DNA of 64,000 bases from NCBI GenBank assembly GCA_965203375.1, contig OZ241886.1, positions 1,860,001 to 1,924,000 on the forward strand, read 5' to 3'. The notes beneath the pieces were generated by a model. The model searched no databases. It saw only the letters and a list, made by a program, of their open reading frames with translations, and was not told the origin of the DNA. The DNA comes from CATQHS01 sp965203375 (GTDB lineage: Bacteria > Actinomycetota > Acidimicrobiia > Acidimicrobiales > Aldehydirespiratoraceae). Shown here in pieces: positions 31,918 to 40,816 of this stretch (the stretch's first letter is position 1; each line of letters opens with the position of its first letter). The position numbers were made by a program, and so were the translations under genes.

Positions 31918-33798
31918 ATGAACCTCGAATTCCCGCAACGCCGGTTCGGATCGGTCGCTGTGGCGTCGGCGCTGATGCTCGCTGCCTGTGGCGGGTCGGG
32001 CGACTCCGGCGGGCGGGCGCCTGTCACGGGGGAGGCGCCTGTGGCCACGGCTGCGCCGCCCGACTCTGCGGCTGGCGAGCCTGCGGTGGCAACCGCGGCG
32101 GGGGAGAGCGGCCCGGCGACAACCGAGACGGCCGAGCCGTCGGTCGCGGTCGCGGAGCCGGAGCCAGCCCCCGGTGCCGAGGCGGCCGCCGAGAAGGTCC
32201 TGACTCTGCGTTATTGGCAGGCCCCGGCGGTGCCGTCGCCGTTTCTGTCCACTGCCTACAAGGACGAGGACGCGGCCGCCGTCGTCCTCGAGCCCCTGGC
32301 CAGCTACGACCCCGACGGCAACCTCGTGGCCCGCCTGGCCGCCGAGATCCCCACCCTGGACAACGGCGGCGTCTCCGAAGACCTCACCTCCATCACCTGG
32401 AGGCTCAAAGAGGGGCTGAGGTGGTCCGACGGCGCCGCCGTGACCGCCGACGACGTGGCCTTCACCTGGCGCTACTGCGCGGCGGCCGACCAGAGTTGCG
32501 CCGCCATCAACATCGTCTCCGTCGAAGTCATCGACGACCGCACCGTGCTTGTCGCCTTCGACGACCCCACCCCCTATCCCTACGCGGCCTTCGTCGGGGC
32601 CAGCATGCCGGTGATCAGCCGGGCCCAGTTCTCCGGCTGCGTCGGGGCCGCGGCCCGGGCCTGCGAGGAGCAGACCAACGCCCCGCTGGGCACCGGCCCC
32701 TACCGGATCGTGGACTTCGAGCCCGACCGGCGGGCCGTCTACGAGCGCAACCCCTTCTACCGGGGCGAGGCCCCCTACTTCGACCGGGTGGTGCTGGAGG
32801 GCGGCGGCGACGCCGAGTCGGCCGCCCGGGCGGTGTTGGAGACGGGCGAGGCCGACTACGGCTGGAACCTGCAGATCCCCCCGGACCTGCTGCGGGAGAT
32901 GGAGGGGGCGGGGCGGGGCCGGGTGGTCACCGCCTTCGCCAGCCTGGTCGAGCGCATCTTCTTGAACCAGACCAACCCCGACCCGGCGCTGGGCCCGGAC
33001 CGCTCCGAGCACTCCGGCGGCGCCAACCCCCACCCGTTCCTGACCTTCGCCCCCATCCGCCGGGCCATGTCCATGGCCATCGACCGGGCCGCTGTGGCCG
33101 ACCTTTACGGCTTCGCCGGCGAGCCCGCCTGCAACCTGGTGGTGGCCCCCGCCAACTACGCCTCGACCGCCAACGACGGGTGCCTGGCCCAAGACATCGA
33201 CGGGGCCAGGGCCCTGCTGGACGCCAGCGGCGTGGTGGACTCCGACGGCGACGGCATCCGCGAGCACGGCGGCGCCCCCCTGCGGGTCGACTATCTGACC
33301 TCCACCAACTCCGTGCGCCAGGCCACCCAGGCCCTGGTCGGGGAGTGGTGGGGCGAGATTGGTATCGACACCGAGGCGGTCGACTACGACGCCGGGGCGT
33401 TCTTCGGCGGCGACCCGGCCGAGGGCGAGTCCTACCGGCGGTTCTTCGGCGACGCCTTGATGTTCACCGAGGAGACCAGGGTGGACCCCCAGCAGGCGCT
33501 GTCGCTCGGGCTGTGCCGCAGCATCCCGACCCGGGCCAACGGCTGGTCGGGGGAGAACATCGCCCGAGTCTGCGACCCCGAGTACGACGAGCTGTTCGCC
33601 CGGCTCACCCACACCCCGATCGGCCCCGAGCGCGACGAGCTGGTGAAGCGGCTCAACGACATCTACGTGCAGAACCACTACGTGATCCCGCTGGTGAACC
33701 GGGGCCTGGTGTCGGCCTTCGCCGCCGACCTGCATGGCGCCCAGGCCAACGCCTGGGACACACCCCTATGGAACATCGCTGATTGGCACCGCGATTGA
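31918..33798 (+). CDS. ABC transporter solute-binding lipoprotein, family 5 (peptide/opine type)
   Basis: A 626-residue protein from the ATG at 31918. A lipoprotein signal ends in LMLAAC (Cys near residue 24), followed by a long Ala/Pro/Glu linker. The SBP_bac_5 fold is clear: VLEPLASYDPDGNLVARLAAEIP, WRLKEGLRWSDGAAVTADDVAFTWRY, GTGPYRIVDFEPDRRAVYERNPFY, PIRRAMSMAIDRAAVADL and DDGDGIREHGGAPL-type segments. These proteins deliver oligopeptides or related compounds to a permease. No permease or ATPase gene is adjacent, so it is an orphan within this window. Confidence 0.9.
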   Translation: MNLEFPQRRFGSVAVASALMLAACGGSGDSGGRAPVTGEAPVATAAPPDSAAGEPAVATAAGESGPATTETAEPSVAVAEPEPAPGAEAAAEKVLTLRYWQAPAVPSPFLSTAYKDEDAAAVVLEPLASYDPDGNLVARLAAEIPTLDNGGVSEDLTSITWRLKEGLRWSDGAAVTADDVAFTWRYCAAADQSCAAINIVSVEVIDDRTVLVAFDDPTPYPYAAFVGASMPVISRAQFSGCVGAAARACEEQTNAPLGTGPYRIVDFEPDRRAVYERNPFYRGEAPYFDRVVLEGGGDAESAARAVLETGEADYGWNLQIPPDLLREMEGAGRGRVVTAFASLVERIFLNQTNPDPALGPDRSEHSGGANPHPFLTFAPIRRAMSMAIDRAAVADLYGFAGEPACNLVVAPANYASTANDGCLAQDIDGARALLDASGVVDSDGDGIREHGGAPLRVDYLTSTNSVRQATQALVGEWWGEIGIDTEAVDYDAGAFFGGDPAEGESYRRFFGDALMFTEETRVDPQQALSLGLCRSIPTRANGWSGENIARVCDPEYDELFARLTHTPIGPERDELVKRLNDIYVQNHYVIPLVNRGLVSAFAADLHGAQANAWDTPLWNIADWHRD

Positions 33799-33837
33799 GT
33801 GCTTTCAAGAAATTTTCAAGAAATATCGGGAAAAGAG

Positions 33838-33866
33838 TTGTGATTGTCTCACTGGTGATGTAGAAT
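33838..33866 (+). promoter_or_regulatory. Promoter of leaderless DUF222/HNH gene
   Basis: TTGTGA (33838-33843) and TAGAAT (33861-33866) are separated by exactly 17 bases; the -10 box ends six bases before the ATG at 33873. This is the clearest promoter in the window. Confidence 0.65.
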
Positions 33867-33872
33867 GATCGT

Positions 33873-35270
33873 ATGTTCACCGAGAAGGTTGATCTCGTCG
33901 AAGAGGGGCTGACCTGGCTGCTGGATGCGGCTCGGTCGGGGGAGCTGCCCGTGGCTCGGCTGAAGGACCTGATCACGGCGAGCCGGTCCTGGGAGGCCAA
34001 GGTGTCGGCCTTGCAGACCGACTCGGCCCGGCTGATCTCGGCGCAAGAGCGCCACGGCGACGGCGGTGCCTCGGTGCTGCGCGATCAAGCCGGCAAGTCG
34101 AAGCTCCAGGCCCGTCGCAGCCTCGGGGCGGCGGAGGCGCTCGATGAGATGCCCGGACTGCGGGGCGCGGTGGACTCGGGGGAGGTGTCTTTGGCCAACG
34201 CCGAGCGGCTGGCCGACGCGGCCCGCCGCACCAACCCCGAGGCGGTGGATGCCGCCGGTGATCTGGTGGCGATGGCCAAGGAACTGCCCCCGGACCGGTT
34301 CGCCCGCGAAGCCGCCGCCTGGACGCAGCGCCACCAGACCGACCACGGCCATGACGAGTGGCTGAACAAGCGCCGCCGCCGGTACCTGAAGACTTGGAAG
34401 CAGCAAGACGGCATGGTCCGCCTCGACGGCCTGCTCGACCCCGAGACCGGCACCCGCGTCTGCAGCCGGTTGGAGGGCGTCGCCGAAGCCCTCCACCGCC
34501 AGGACCAACAATCAGCCCGCACCGGCAACGGCCCTGGCCAAGACGAAGGCGGGCGCTCTTGGGATCAGCTTCGGGCCGACGCCTTGGACCTGTTGACCTC
34601 CGGCGGCGCCGACAACCCCAAAGGCCGCGGCGACTCGGGCGGGCGGCCCAGGGCCGAGGTGATCGTGGTGGCCGACATCGGCGTGCTTACCGGCGAGGAC
34701 CCCGCCGGGCGCTGCGAGATCCCCGGCACCGGCCCCGTGCCCCGGGCGGTGCTCGAGCGCATCGCCTGCGACGCCCACCTCACCGGGGTTCTGTTCGCCG
34801 ACGGCAAGCCGCTGCACCACGGTTCCACGGTACGCACGGCCACCACCGCCCAGTGGAAGATGCTCATCGCCCGAGACCGCGGCTGCATCGGCTGCGGCGC
34901 CGACCCCAGCCGCTGCCAAGCCCACCACATCGTGCCCTACGCCCAGTCCCGGCGAACCGACATCGAAAATCTCGTGCTTGTCTGCTGGCGCTGCCACCAC
35001 AACATCCACGACCACAACTGGAAGGTCACCCACCGCAACGGCAAACCCGCCCTCGAACCCCCCGACCCCCTGGCCCCGCCCAATCCCGCCAACGACAGGC
35101 GACCCCACAACCACAACGGCCACGATCCCCGCCACCAACGCCCAAACCGCAGCCCGCAGCCCACCACCAGATCCCGAGCCGCCCCCACTGCAAGCCAACC
35201 TAAGCCAGCCCACCCCGCCAACGACCCCGACCCGCCCCGAGAACCAGCACCCGCCCTGTTCACCACCTGA
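33873..35270 (+). CDS. DUF222 / HNH endonuclease protein (13E12 family)
   Basis: A 465-residue protein. The N-terminal DUF222 region (residues 1-230) is helical, with QARRSLGAAEALDEMPGLRGAVDSG and NKRRRRYLKTWKQQDGMVRLDG. The HNH nuclease is at about residues 335-390: RGCIGCGADPSRCQAHHIVPY, then DIENLVLVCWRCHHNIHDHNW, with the zinc cysteines and catalytic His pair present. A Pro/Asn/Arg-rich tail of about 80 residues follows. The family is abundant, often multicopy, in actinobacteria and behaves like a mobile or repeated element; its function is not settled. Confidence 0.9.
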   Translation: MFTEKVDLVEEGLTWLLDAARSGELPVARLKDLITASRSWEAKVSALQTDSARLISAQERHGDGGASVLRDQAGKSKLQARRSLGAAEALDEMPGLRGAVDSGEVSLANAERLADAARRTNPEAVDAAGDLVAMAKELPPDRFAREAAAWTQRHQTDHGHDEWLNKRRRRYLKTWKQQDGMVRLDGLLDPETGTRVCSRLEGVAEALHRQDQQSARTGNGPGQDEGGRSWDQLRADALDLLTSGGADNPKGRGDSGGRPRAEVIVVADIGVLTGEDPAGRCEIPGTGPVPRAVLERIACDAHLTGVLFADGKPLHHGSTVRTATTAQWKMLIARDRGCIGCGADPSRCQAHHIVPYAQSRRTDIENLVLVCWRCHHNIHDHNWKVTHRNGKPALEPPDPLAPPNPANDRRPHNHNGHDPRHQRPNRSPQPTTRSRAAPTASQPKPAHPANDPDPPREPAPALFTT

Positions 35271-35518
35271 CAGCACGGCTCGCCACTTCCGTCTCGTTCT
35301 TCGCTGCCTTTGAAGTGCTTGATGATGGCCGCGGTGTTGATTCCCTTGATGGCTGGAGTGGGCCAGCGGATACGGGACTCCGTCCCGCTCACGCAGCAGC
35401 ATGATCGCAACTGGCGCTCATTCGGACGGGGGCGGGTCTGATGGCTCCGCCGGACGCCCCGGCTGGCCCGGCTCGATGTAGAATTTCATGCCTTTTTGTG
35501 TTGCGGGCTTCCGAGCGG

Positions 35519-35524
35519 TAGGGT
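35519..35524 (+). promoter_or_regulatory. Candidate -10 box of leaderless MNT-HEPN gene
   Basis: TAGGGT ends seven bases before the GTG at 35532. Confidence 0.4.
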
Positions 35525-35531
35525 GGTGGTC

Positions 35532-36560
35532 GTGGCGGTGGCGCTTGTTGAGGCCGGGACTCGGACTGGGGGTGCTCCGTTGGCGGCTGCCGGCCGGGTC
35601 GCTGATGCGTTCGTCGCCGCTGGGGTGTGCCAGGTGTGGCTGTTCGGATCGGTGGCTCGCGGCGAGTCCGCCGAAAGCAGCGACATCGATCTCGTCGCCG
35701 TCCACGCCGACTTCGACTACACCAAACGCTGGAACCGCAAATGCGAGCTCGAGGAGCTCGGCGAACGAGTCTGCGGCTGGCCCGTGGACGTGTTGGTCAC
35801 CGACCTGCCCGAATGGGAACTGCGCTCGAGGCTGCTGACCACCTTCGAGCGCCGCGTCCGCGATCAGGCCCGCCTTCTGCGCATCCGTCCCATCTCGCCG
35901 CCTGAAGCGAAATGGGACAAGGAGATCAAGTTGCCCGCCAGCGACGACCAAGAAGCCCTCTACGCGCTCGACCATGCCGCAGAAGCCTTGGAAAGCCTCG
36001 AAGCGCGCCTCTTCCCCATGGAGTGGGAAACCGCCGACAGCCCGGTTCGAGGGAGCCGGGTGCGGGGGCTGTGCCGCGACTCGCAGATGGCCGCTGAGTG
36101 CGCGCTCAAGGCACTGGTGCATCTGTACGGGCGTCGGCCCCCCGAGGACACCCACAGCCTGGAGTCGCTGTGCCGGTCGCTGCCCCGCGACATGGCCCGC
36201 AGCGCCGACCGCCTCCTCGGCGGAATCGACAAGAAAACCATGAGCCGGTGGCGCATCGTCGGCACCTATCCCGCCGATTACCCCGAAGAATCAACCGCGG
36301 CCCCCGACCTGGCCGAGCCCTACGTCTGCGCGGCCGTTGGCCTGAACCGCTACGCCGCCGATCATGTCGAGGCCCGCATCGGCCCCCAACCCGAACTCGA
36401 CCGCAACCGCTCCAGCCTCCACCGCATCAGCGCCCACCTCGACGACTACATACTCCAAACGGGTCGGCCCCGAACCGGCTCTTCGCCCCTCACGGCGATC
36501 CAGGACTTGGCCCCGCCCCGCCCCCGATTCGAACAGCAAGACATGCCCCCGCAGCCATAA
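35532..36560 (+). CDS. Fused MNT nucleotidyltransferase and HEPN-like protein
   Basis: A 342-residue protein. The GTG at 35532 is chosen from the TAGGGT box; an earlier start at 35496 is possible. Residues 30-110 form the nucleotidyltransferase with VWLFGSVARGESAESSDIDLVAVH and WPVDVLVTDL. Residues 135-240 form a HEPN-like helical domain (EALYALDHAAEALESLEARL, RDSQMAAECALKALVHLYGRRPPEDTHSLESLC), resembling those paired with such enzymes. Normally these are separate antitoxin and toxin genes; here they are one chain, so the nucleotidyltransferase may guard its own HEPN domain in cis. The C-terminal 60 residues are disordered. Confidence 0.75.
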   Translation: MAVALVEAGTRTGGAPLAAAGRVADAFVAAGVCQVWLFGSVARGESAESSDIDLVAVHADFDYTKRWNRKCELEELGERVCGWPVDVLVTDLPEWELRSRLLTTFERRVRDQARLLRIRPISPPEAKWDKEIKLPASDDQEALYALDHAAEALESLEARLFPMEWETADSPVRGSRVRGLCRDSQMAAECALKALVHLYGRRPPEDTHSLESLCRSLPRDMARSADRLLGGIDKKTMSRWRIVGTYPADYPEESTAAPDLAEPYVCAAVGLNRYAADHVEARIGPQPELDRNRSSLHRISAHLDDYILQTGRPRTGSSPLTAIQDLAPPRPRFEQQDMPPQP

Positions 36561-36726
36561 CACCCGCTCCAGGCGTTTCGGGCCGCAGTCCCTGTCACAG
36601 CCAGAGTCGCCGCTGATGCACGCGACCATGAACACCCGCTCCAGGCGTTTCGGGCCGCAGTCCCTGTCACAGCCAGAGTCGCCGCTGATGCACGCGACCA
36701 TGAACACCCGCTCCAGGCGTTTCGAG
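36559..36726. repeat. Tandem repeat with 72-base unit, 2.3 copies
   Basis: Units begin at 36559, 36631 and 36703; the first two are identical over 72 bases and the third is partial (24 bases). The first unit starts on the last two bases of the upstream stop codon. Confidence 0.95.
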
Positions 36727-36811
36727 ACGTTGAGCGTTTTCGAGCGAGTTGAGCCGTCGACCTGCCTGGGTTGATGGACCGGGCCCGGGGAAGGGGGCGG
36801 TCGGGGCCGGG

Positions 36812-36817
36812 TACCGT
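36812..36817 (+). promoter_or_regulatory. Candidate -10 box of leaderless membrane-protein gene
   Basis: TACCGT ends six bases before the GTG at 36824. Confidence 0.45.
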
Positions 36818-36823
36818 CGGGAG

Positions 36824-38089
36824 GTGAGCTACGACGGGTTTGAGGTCGAGCTGGAGGGCGTCTTCGTGGACGCCGAGCCGGTGCCGACCTCCTCGAACCG
36901 GTGGGTGCTGGCGTGGGCGGCCGGGGTGGTGGCCGTGCTGGCCCTGCTGGCCTGGTGGGCCGGCCAGAGCTCGGACCCCGGCCAGTCGGCCGAACCGGCC
37001 CCCGAATCCGGCCCCGGCCCGGCCCCGGTCGACCCCGGCCCCGGCCCGGACCCAGCCCCGGCGCCCGACGCCCCCGCCTCCGGCGTCGCTACCGGCCCCG
37101 AAACAGGAAACGGCGGCCCCGGCGGTGCCGCGGCCGGGCCGGCGTGGACGGAGGTGGGAGAGGGATCGGGCTACGACCTGCTCGGCATCGACCGGCAGGG
37201 AAACATGGCGGTGCTCGACTTCGACACCGGGTCCATATCCCGGTTCGGGCTGACGTCGGTCGGGCGGGGCTTCGGAACCGCCGGTGCCGTCCTGCCGGTC
37301 GGCGAGCGGCTGGCGGCGGTACACGAGGGCCGTCTGATCCTGGCCGGCCTCGACGGCGAGCCCGAAGTCCTCACCGAGCAGGCCTTCGGGTGGCGGGGCA
37401 CGACCGGCGACCCGCCCGTGTTCTGGGGCTACGCCAGCGAAGGCCGCCTGTTCGCCGTGCCAACCGACGGCGCCGCCCCTATCGAGCTGCCCGGCGAGGT
37501 CCGGCCGGTGGCGGTCTGGGACCGCCGGATGCTGGTCCAGGCCGTCGACGACATCATCCTGGTCCCCATCGACGACCCCGGCTCGGCCGCCCTGTTCGCC
37601 CACGGCCGGGTGGTGTCGGCCTCGTCCGGCGCGGTGGCCTACCAGACCTGCGAGATCCTCGACTGCCGCTTCCTGGTAGGACGGCCCGGAGAGCCCGAGT
37701 GGACCGAGGTGCCCGAATGGACTGAGGCGCCGTGGTCGGAAATGTCCCCGCCGTACGGCACGGCCGCCCCTCTCTCGGCGCTGTCGCCGGACGGGGCCAT
37801 GATGATCCGGCCGCGGTGGTGGGAGACCGGCACCGGGCTGCTCGTACACCACTTGGCCAGCGGAACCCTGAGGCCGGTGGCCGACACCGCCGGGGTGCTG
37901 CCCTTCGACGCCTACCTGCGCCGGGCGGTGTGGTCGCCCGACAACCGGCTGGCGGTGATCGAGACCGGCCCCGCCGCCGGCCCCGGCGAGTTCCGGGTGG
38001 TGCGCACCGGCGACGGGGCCAGCGCCCGGCTGCCCGACGATCTGGTGCAGGTGATCGAACTGGTGCCCGACCCGCCTCCCACCGGCTAG
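36824..38089 (+). CDS. Membrane-anchored beta-propeller-like hypothetical protein
   Basis: A 421-residue protein; the GTG at 36824 is set by the TACCGT box. One transmembrane helix lies at about residues 26-46 (WVLAWAAGVVAVLALLAWW), then a Pro/Ala/Gly-rich linker of about 60 residues, then repeated short strands (LLGIDRQGNMAVLDFDTGS, LAAVHEGRLILAGLDGEP, LFAVPTDGAAPIELP, LSALSPDGAMMI) that resemble propeller blades. The domain should be extracytoplasmic. No enzyme motif is seen. The last 12 codons fall within the first unit of a 72-base tandem repeat. Confidence 0.6.
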   Translation: MSYDGFEVELEGVFVDAEPVPTSSNRWVLAWAAGVVAVLALLAWWAGQSSDPGQSAEPAPESGPGPAPVDPGPGPDPAPAPDAPASGVATGPETGNGGPGGAAAGPAWTEVGEGSGYDLLGIDRQGNMAVLDFDTGSISRFGLTSVGRGFGTAGAVLPVGERLAAVHEGRLILAGLDGEPEVLTEQAFGWRGTTGDPPVFWGYASEGRLFAVPTDGAAPIELPGEVRPVAVWDRRMLVQAVDDIILVPIDDPGSAALFAHGRVVSASSGAVAYQTCEILDCRFLVGRPGEPEWTEVPEWTEAPWSEMSPPYGTAAPLSALSPDGAMMIRPRWWETGTGLLVHHLASGTLRPVADTAGVLPFDAYLRRAVWSPDNRLAVIETGPAAGPGEFRVVRTGDGASARLPDDLVQVIELVPDPPPTG

Positions 38090-38306
38090 AAAGCCGACCC
38101 GGTGAGGCCGCCGGCGGCTCTCGTGGTCGAACTGGTGCCCGACCCGCCTCCCACCGGCTAGAGAGCCGACCCGGTGAGGCCGCAGGCGGCTCTCGTGATC
38201 GAACTGGTGCCCGACCCGCCTCCCACCGGCTAGAGAGCCGACCCGGTGAGGCCGCAGGCGACTCTCGGCATAGAACTGGTGCCCGACCCGCCCGCCACCG
38301 GCTAGA
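38053..38306. repeat. Tandem repeat with 72-base unit, about 3.5 copies
   Basis: Units begin at 38053, 38125, 38197 and 38269 with few differences; the fourth is partial. The first unit contains the C-terminal codons and stop of the preceding gene, so the gene end has been copied. Each complete unit carries a GAGAGCCG/CGGCTCTC-like hairpin that could act as a terminator. The remainder up to 38396 holds no gene. Confidence 0.95.
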
Positions 38307-38396
38307 AACACAGGCGGAACGCCCCCGTTTTCGAGGTCGGGGAGGGCGGACACCCCGAGGCCCCCGACGAGGATCTACTTTCGAGGATCGGAAGCC

Positions 38397-39977
38397 ATGA
38401 CACAAGCACCCCTTCGCGGCGCCCGCACCTTCTGGGACCTGCTGCAGCGGCGGGTGGAGGCCGGCGGCGACCGGCCCATGCTCATCGACGACGCCGGCCG
38501 CACCCTCACCTTCGCCCAGTTCGCGGCCTCGGCCGAGCGGGCCGCCGCCGGACTGCACCGACTGGGGGTGGGGGAGGGCACCCCGGTCACCTGGATCCTT
38601 CCCACCCGCATCGAGACCGTCGTAGCCAGCTTCGCCCTGTCCCGGCTGGGCGCGGTGCAGAACCCGATCATCCACATCTACCGCCACCGCGAGGTCGGCT
38701 TCTGCCTCGCCCAGACCGGGGCCCGGCTGGTGATCCACCCCGGAACCTGGGGCGGCTTCGACTACGGGGCCATGGTCGACGAGATCGCCGCCGGCCTCGA
38801 CGACCCGCCCGCCGCCCTGGTCGGCTACGACGCTCTGCCCGAGGGCGACCCGGCCGACCTGCCGCCGCCGCCCCGACCCCCCGCCGACGGCGAGGAGGCC
38901 CCCGTCCGGTGGCTGTATTACACGTCGGGCACCACCGCCGACCCCAAAGGCGTCCGCCACACCGACGAGACCCTGATCGCGGGCGGCCTGGGGCTGGCCG
39001 CCGCCCTGGACATGAGCGCCGACGACGTGGGCTCCATCGCCTTCCCCTACGCCCACATCGGCGGCCCCGACTACATGGTCACCATGCTGGCCAGCGGGTT
39101 CCCGGCCGTGCTGGTGGAGCGGTTCGCCCCGGCCGAGGCGGTGGCCGCCTACAGGCGCCATAACGTGACCATGGCCGGCGGGTCCACCGCCTTCTACCAG
39201 ATGTTCCTGGCCGAGGACCGCAAGGCCGACGGCCCGGCCATGCCGGCTCTGCGGCTGCTGTCGGGGGGCGGCGCCCCCAAGCCGCCCGAGATCTACTACG
39301 AGGTGAAGGAGCAGATGGGGGTGCCGGTGGTCCACGGCTACGGCATGACCGAGTGCCCCATGATCAGCCAGGGCTCGCCGCACGACACCGACGAGCAGCT
39401 CGCCCACACCGACGGCGCCCCCGTCGTCGGCTGCGAGGTGTCCATCGCCGGCTCCGACGGCGCCGAGGTCGGAGTCGGGGAGGCGGGCGAGGTGCGGGTG
39501 AGGGGCCCGATGCTGTTCAAGGGCTACACCGACCCGACCCTCGACGCCGAGGCCTTCGACGCCGAGGGCCGGTTCCGCACCGGCGACCTGGCCGAGCGGC
39601 GGGCCGACGGCCACATCCGGCTCACCGGCCGGGTCAAGGACGTGATCATCCGCAAGGGCGAGAACATCTCGGCCCGGGAGATCGAGGACGTCCTGTACGC
39701 CCACCCCAAGGTGGAGGCCGCCGCGGTGATCGGCCTGCCCGACCCCGAGCGGGGCGAGCGGGTGTGCGCGGTGGTGGAGACCGCGGCCGGCGGTGACCCG
39801 CTGACCTTCGCCGAGATGGCCGCGGCCTGCGAAGCGGCCGGGCTCATGCGCCAGAAGACCCCCGAGCAGCTCGAGGTCCATCCCGGCCCGCTGCCCCGCA
39901 ACGCCACCCTCAAGATCCTCAAGCACGAGTTGCGGGCCCGCTACGAGACCAGCCCCTGGACCCCGCCCGGCCAGTGA
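38397..39977 (+). CDS. Acyl-CoA synthetase (AMP-forming), ANL superfamily
   Basis: A 526-residue enzyme of usual length. The nucleotide-binding loop YYTSGTTADPKGVRHT lies near residue 173; the later motifs are VVHGYGMTE, the hinge GDLAERRADGHIRLTGRVKD and IIRKGENIS, and the C-terminal acyl-adenylate Lys is probably in PRNATLKILKHEL. It activates a carboxylic acid to its CoA ester; the acid is unknown, but long- or medium-chain or ring-derived acids are likely given the thiolase/SDR genes elsewhere. Downstream genes on the same strand are redox proteins. Confidence 0.92.
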   Translation: MTQAPLRGARTFWDLLQRRVEAGGDRPMLIDDAGRTLTFAQFAASAERAAAGLHRLGVGEGTPVTWILPTRIETVVASFALSRLGAVQNPIIHIYRHREVGFCLAQTGARLVIHPGTWGGFDYGAMVDEIAAGLDDPPAALVGYDALPEGDPADLPPPPRPPADGEEAPVRWLYYTSGTTADPKGVRHTDETLIAGGLGLAAALDMSADDVGSIAFPYAHIGGPDYMVTMLASGFPAVLVERFAPAEAVAAYRRHNVTMAGGSTAFYQMFLAEDRKADGPAMPALRLLSGGGAPKPPEIYYEVKEQMGVPVVHGYGMTECPMISQGSPHDTDEQLAHTDGAPVVGCEVSIAGSDGAEVGVGEAGEVRVRGPMLFKGYTDPTLDAEAFDAEGRFRTGDLAERRADGHIRLTGRVKDVIIRKGENISAREIEDVLYAHPKVEAAAVIGLPDPERGERVCAVVETAAGGDPLTFAEMAAACEAAGLMRQKTPEQLEVHPGPLPRNATLKILKHELRARYETSPWTPPGQ

Positions 39978-40063
39978 TCCCGGGGCCGGACCGAGCCCGC
40001 CCGATCGGTGTGGGAACCAACGGAAACCCCTCAGACCAAACCCAGAAACAAAGGGAGGCCCCG

Positions 40064-40438
40064 ATGGCCGAGGTGACCATCTACCACAACCAGAATTGAA
40101 ACTCGTCCAAGAACGCCGTGGCGGTCGCCGCGGCGATGGGGATCGACTTCGAAGAGGTCCGCTACCTGAAGACCCCGCCCGACGAAGCGACCTTGCGAGC
40201 CATCGCGGCCGGGTTGGAGGACCCGGTGGAGAACCTGGTCCGCAAGGACTCCCACTTCGCCAAGCTGGGCCTTGACGAGGCCGACTACGTGGGCAATCCC
40301 GACGCGGTGGTGGCGGTGCTGTTGCAACACCCCAAGCTCATGCAGCGCCCGGTGCTGGTGCGAGGCGGGCGGGCCATCATCGGCCGCCCCCTGGGCGACG
40401 CCCGGGCCAAAGAGCGCATAGAGGCCCTACTCGCCTGA
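40064..40438 (+). CDS. Probable selenoprotein, ArsC-family (arsenate reductase-like), Sec12
   Basis: The frame starts at the ATG at 40064, five bases after an AAGGGAGG site, and reads through a UGA at 40097-40099 to a TGA stop at 40438 (124 residues). The N-terminus reads VTIYHNQN-U-NSSKN, which aligns with YHNPAC-GTSRN of classical ArsC: the UGA falls on the catalytic cysteine (position 12 in both). Downstream the ArsC pattern continues (LKTPPDEATLRAIAAGL, LVRKDSHFAKLGL, VVAVLLQHPKLMQRPVLV). A SECIS-like hairpin follows the UGA. ArsC-like selenoproteins have been reported in environmental sequence data. The reaction may be arsenate reduction or another thiol-redox step. Confidence 0.88.
40114..40135 (+). 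promoter_or_regulatory. Candidate bacterial SECIS element of the ArsC-like gene
   Basis: Nine consecutive pairs join 40114-40122 with 40127-40135 (one is a G-U pair), closing a four-base GGUC loop. The stem begins 14 bases after the UGA and the loop G is 23 bases after it, within the range of bacterial SECIS elements. The E. coli fdhF SECIS has the same GGUC apical loop. Confidence 0.8.
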
Positions 40439-40593
40439 ACCGGGCCCACTTCGGGGTGCCTTTGGGCTGCCCCCGCCGAGGCAGCGCCAGCCGACTGGGC
40501 TGGCCCGGGCCCCGGCTCGGCACCGGCTAAGGTTCGGCCCGCAACGCCGGGCCCGGCCCGGAACACCCGGCCCAGGACCACGGAGGAGGACCG

Positions 40594-40788
40594 ATGCGCA
40601 TCGTCGTCGATTTCGACCTTTGCGAGAGCAACGCCGTCTGCATGCAGATAGCGCCCGACATCTTTGAGGTGCGCGACGACGACTTCCTCTACATCCTCAA
40701 CGAAACCCCCGGCGAGGACGACCGGGCCCGGGTGGAGGAATGCATCCAGCGCTGCCCCAAGCAGGCCATCTCCGTCGCCGAGAACTAA
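40594..40788 (+). CDS. Small [3Fe-4S]-type ferredoxin
   Basis: A 64-residue acidic protein with a GGAGGAGGA ribosome-binding site. Cysteines lie in DLCESNAVCMQ and at QRCPKQA, giving the three-cysteine arrangement of P450-type [3Fe-4S] ferredoxins; IAPDIFEV and the C-terminal QAISV are typical. It would pass electrons from the reductase encoded 28 bases downstream to a cytochrome P450 or other oxygenase that is not in this window. Confidence 0.9.
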   Translation: MRIVVDFDLCESNAVCMQIAPDIFEVRDDDFLYILNETPGEDDRARVEECIQRCPKQAISVAEN

Positions 40789-40816
40789 CGGCCGACCCGC
40801 CCGGCCGGTGGGTCCC

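Noticed and set aside
40118..40438. ArsC-like gene starting after the UGA with a later start codon
   Set aside because: That start would omit the active-site loop and lacks a ribosome-binding site, while the ATG at 40064 has a strong one.
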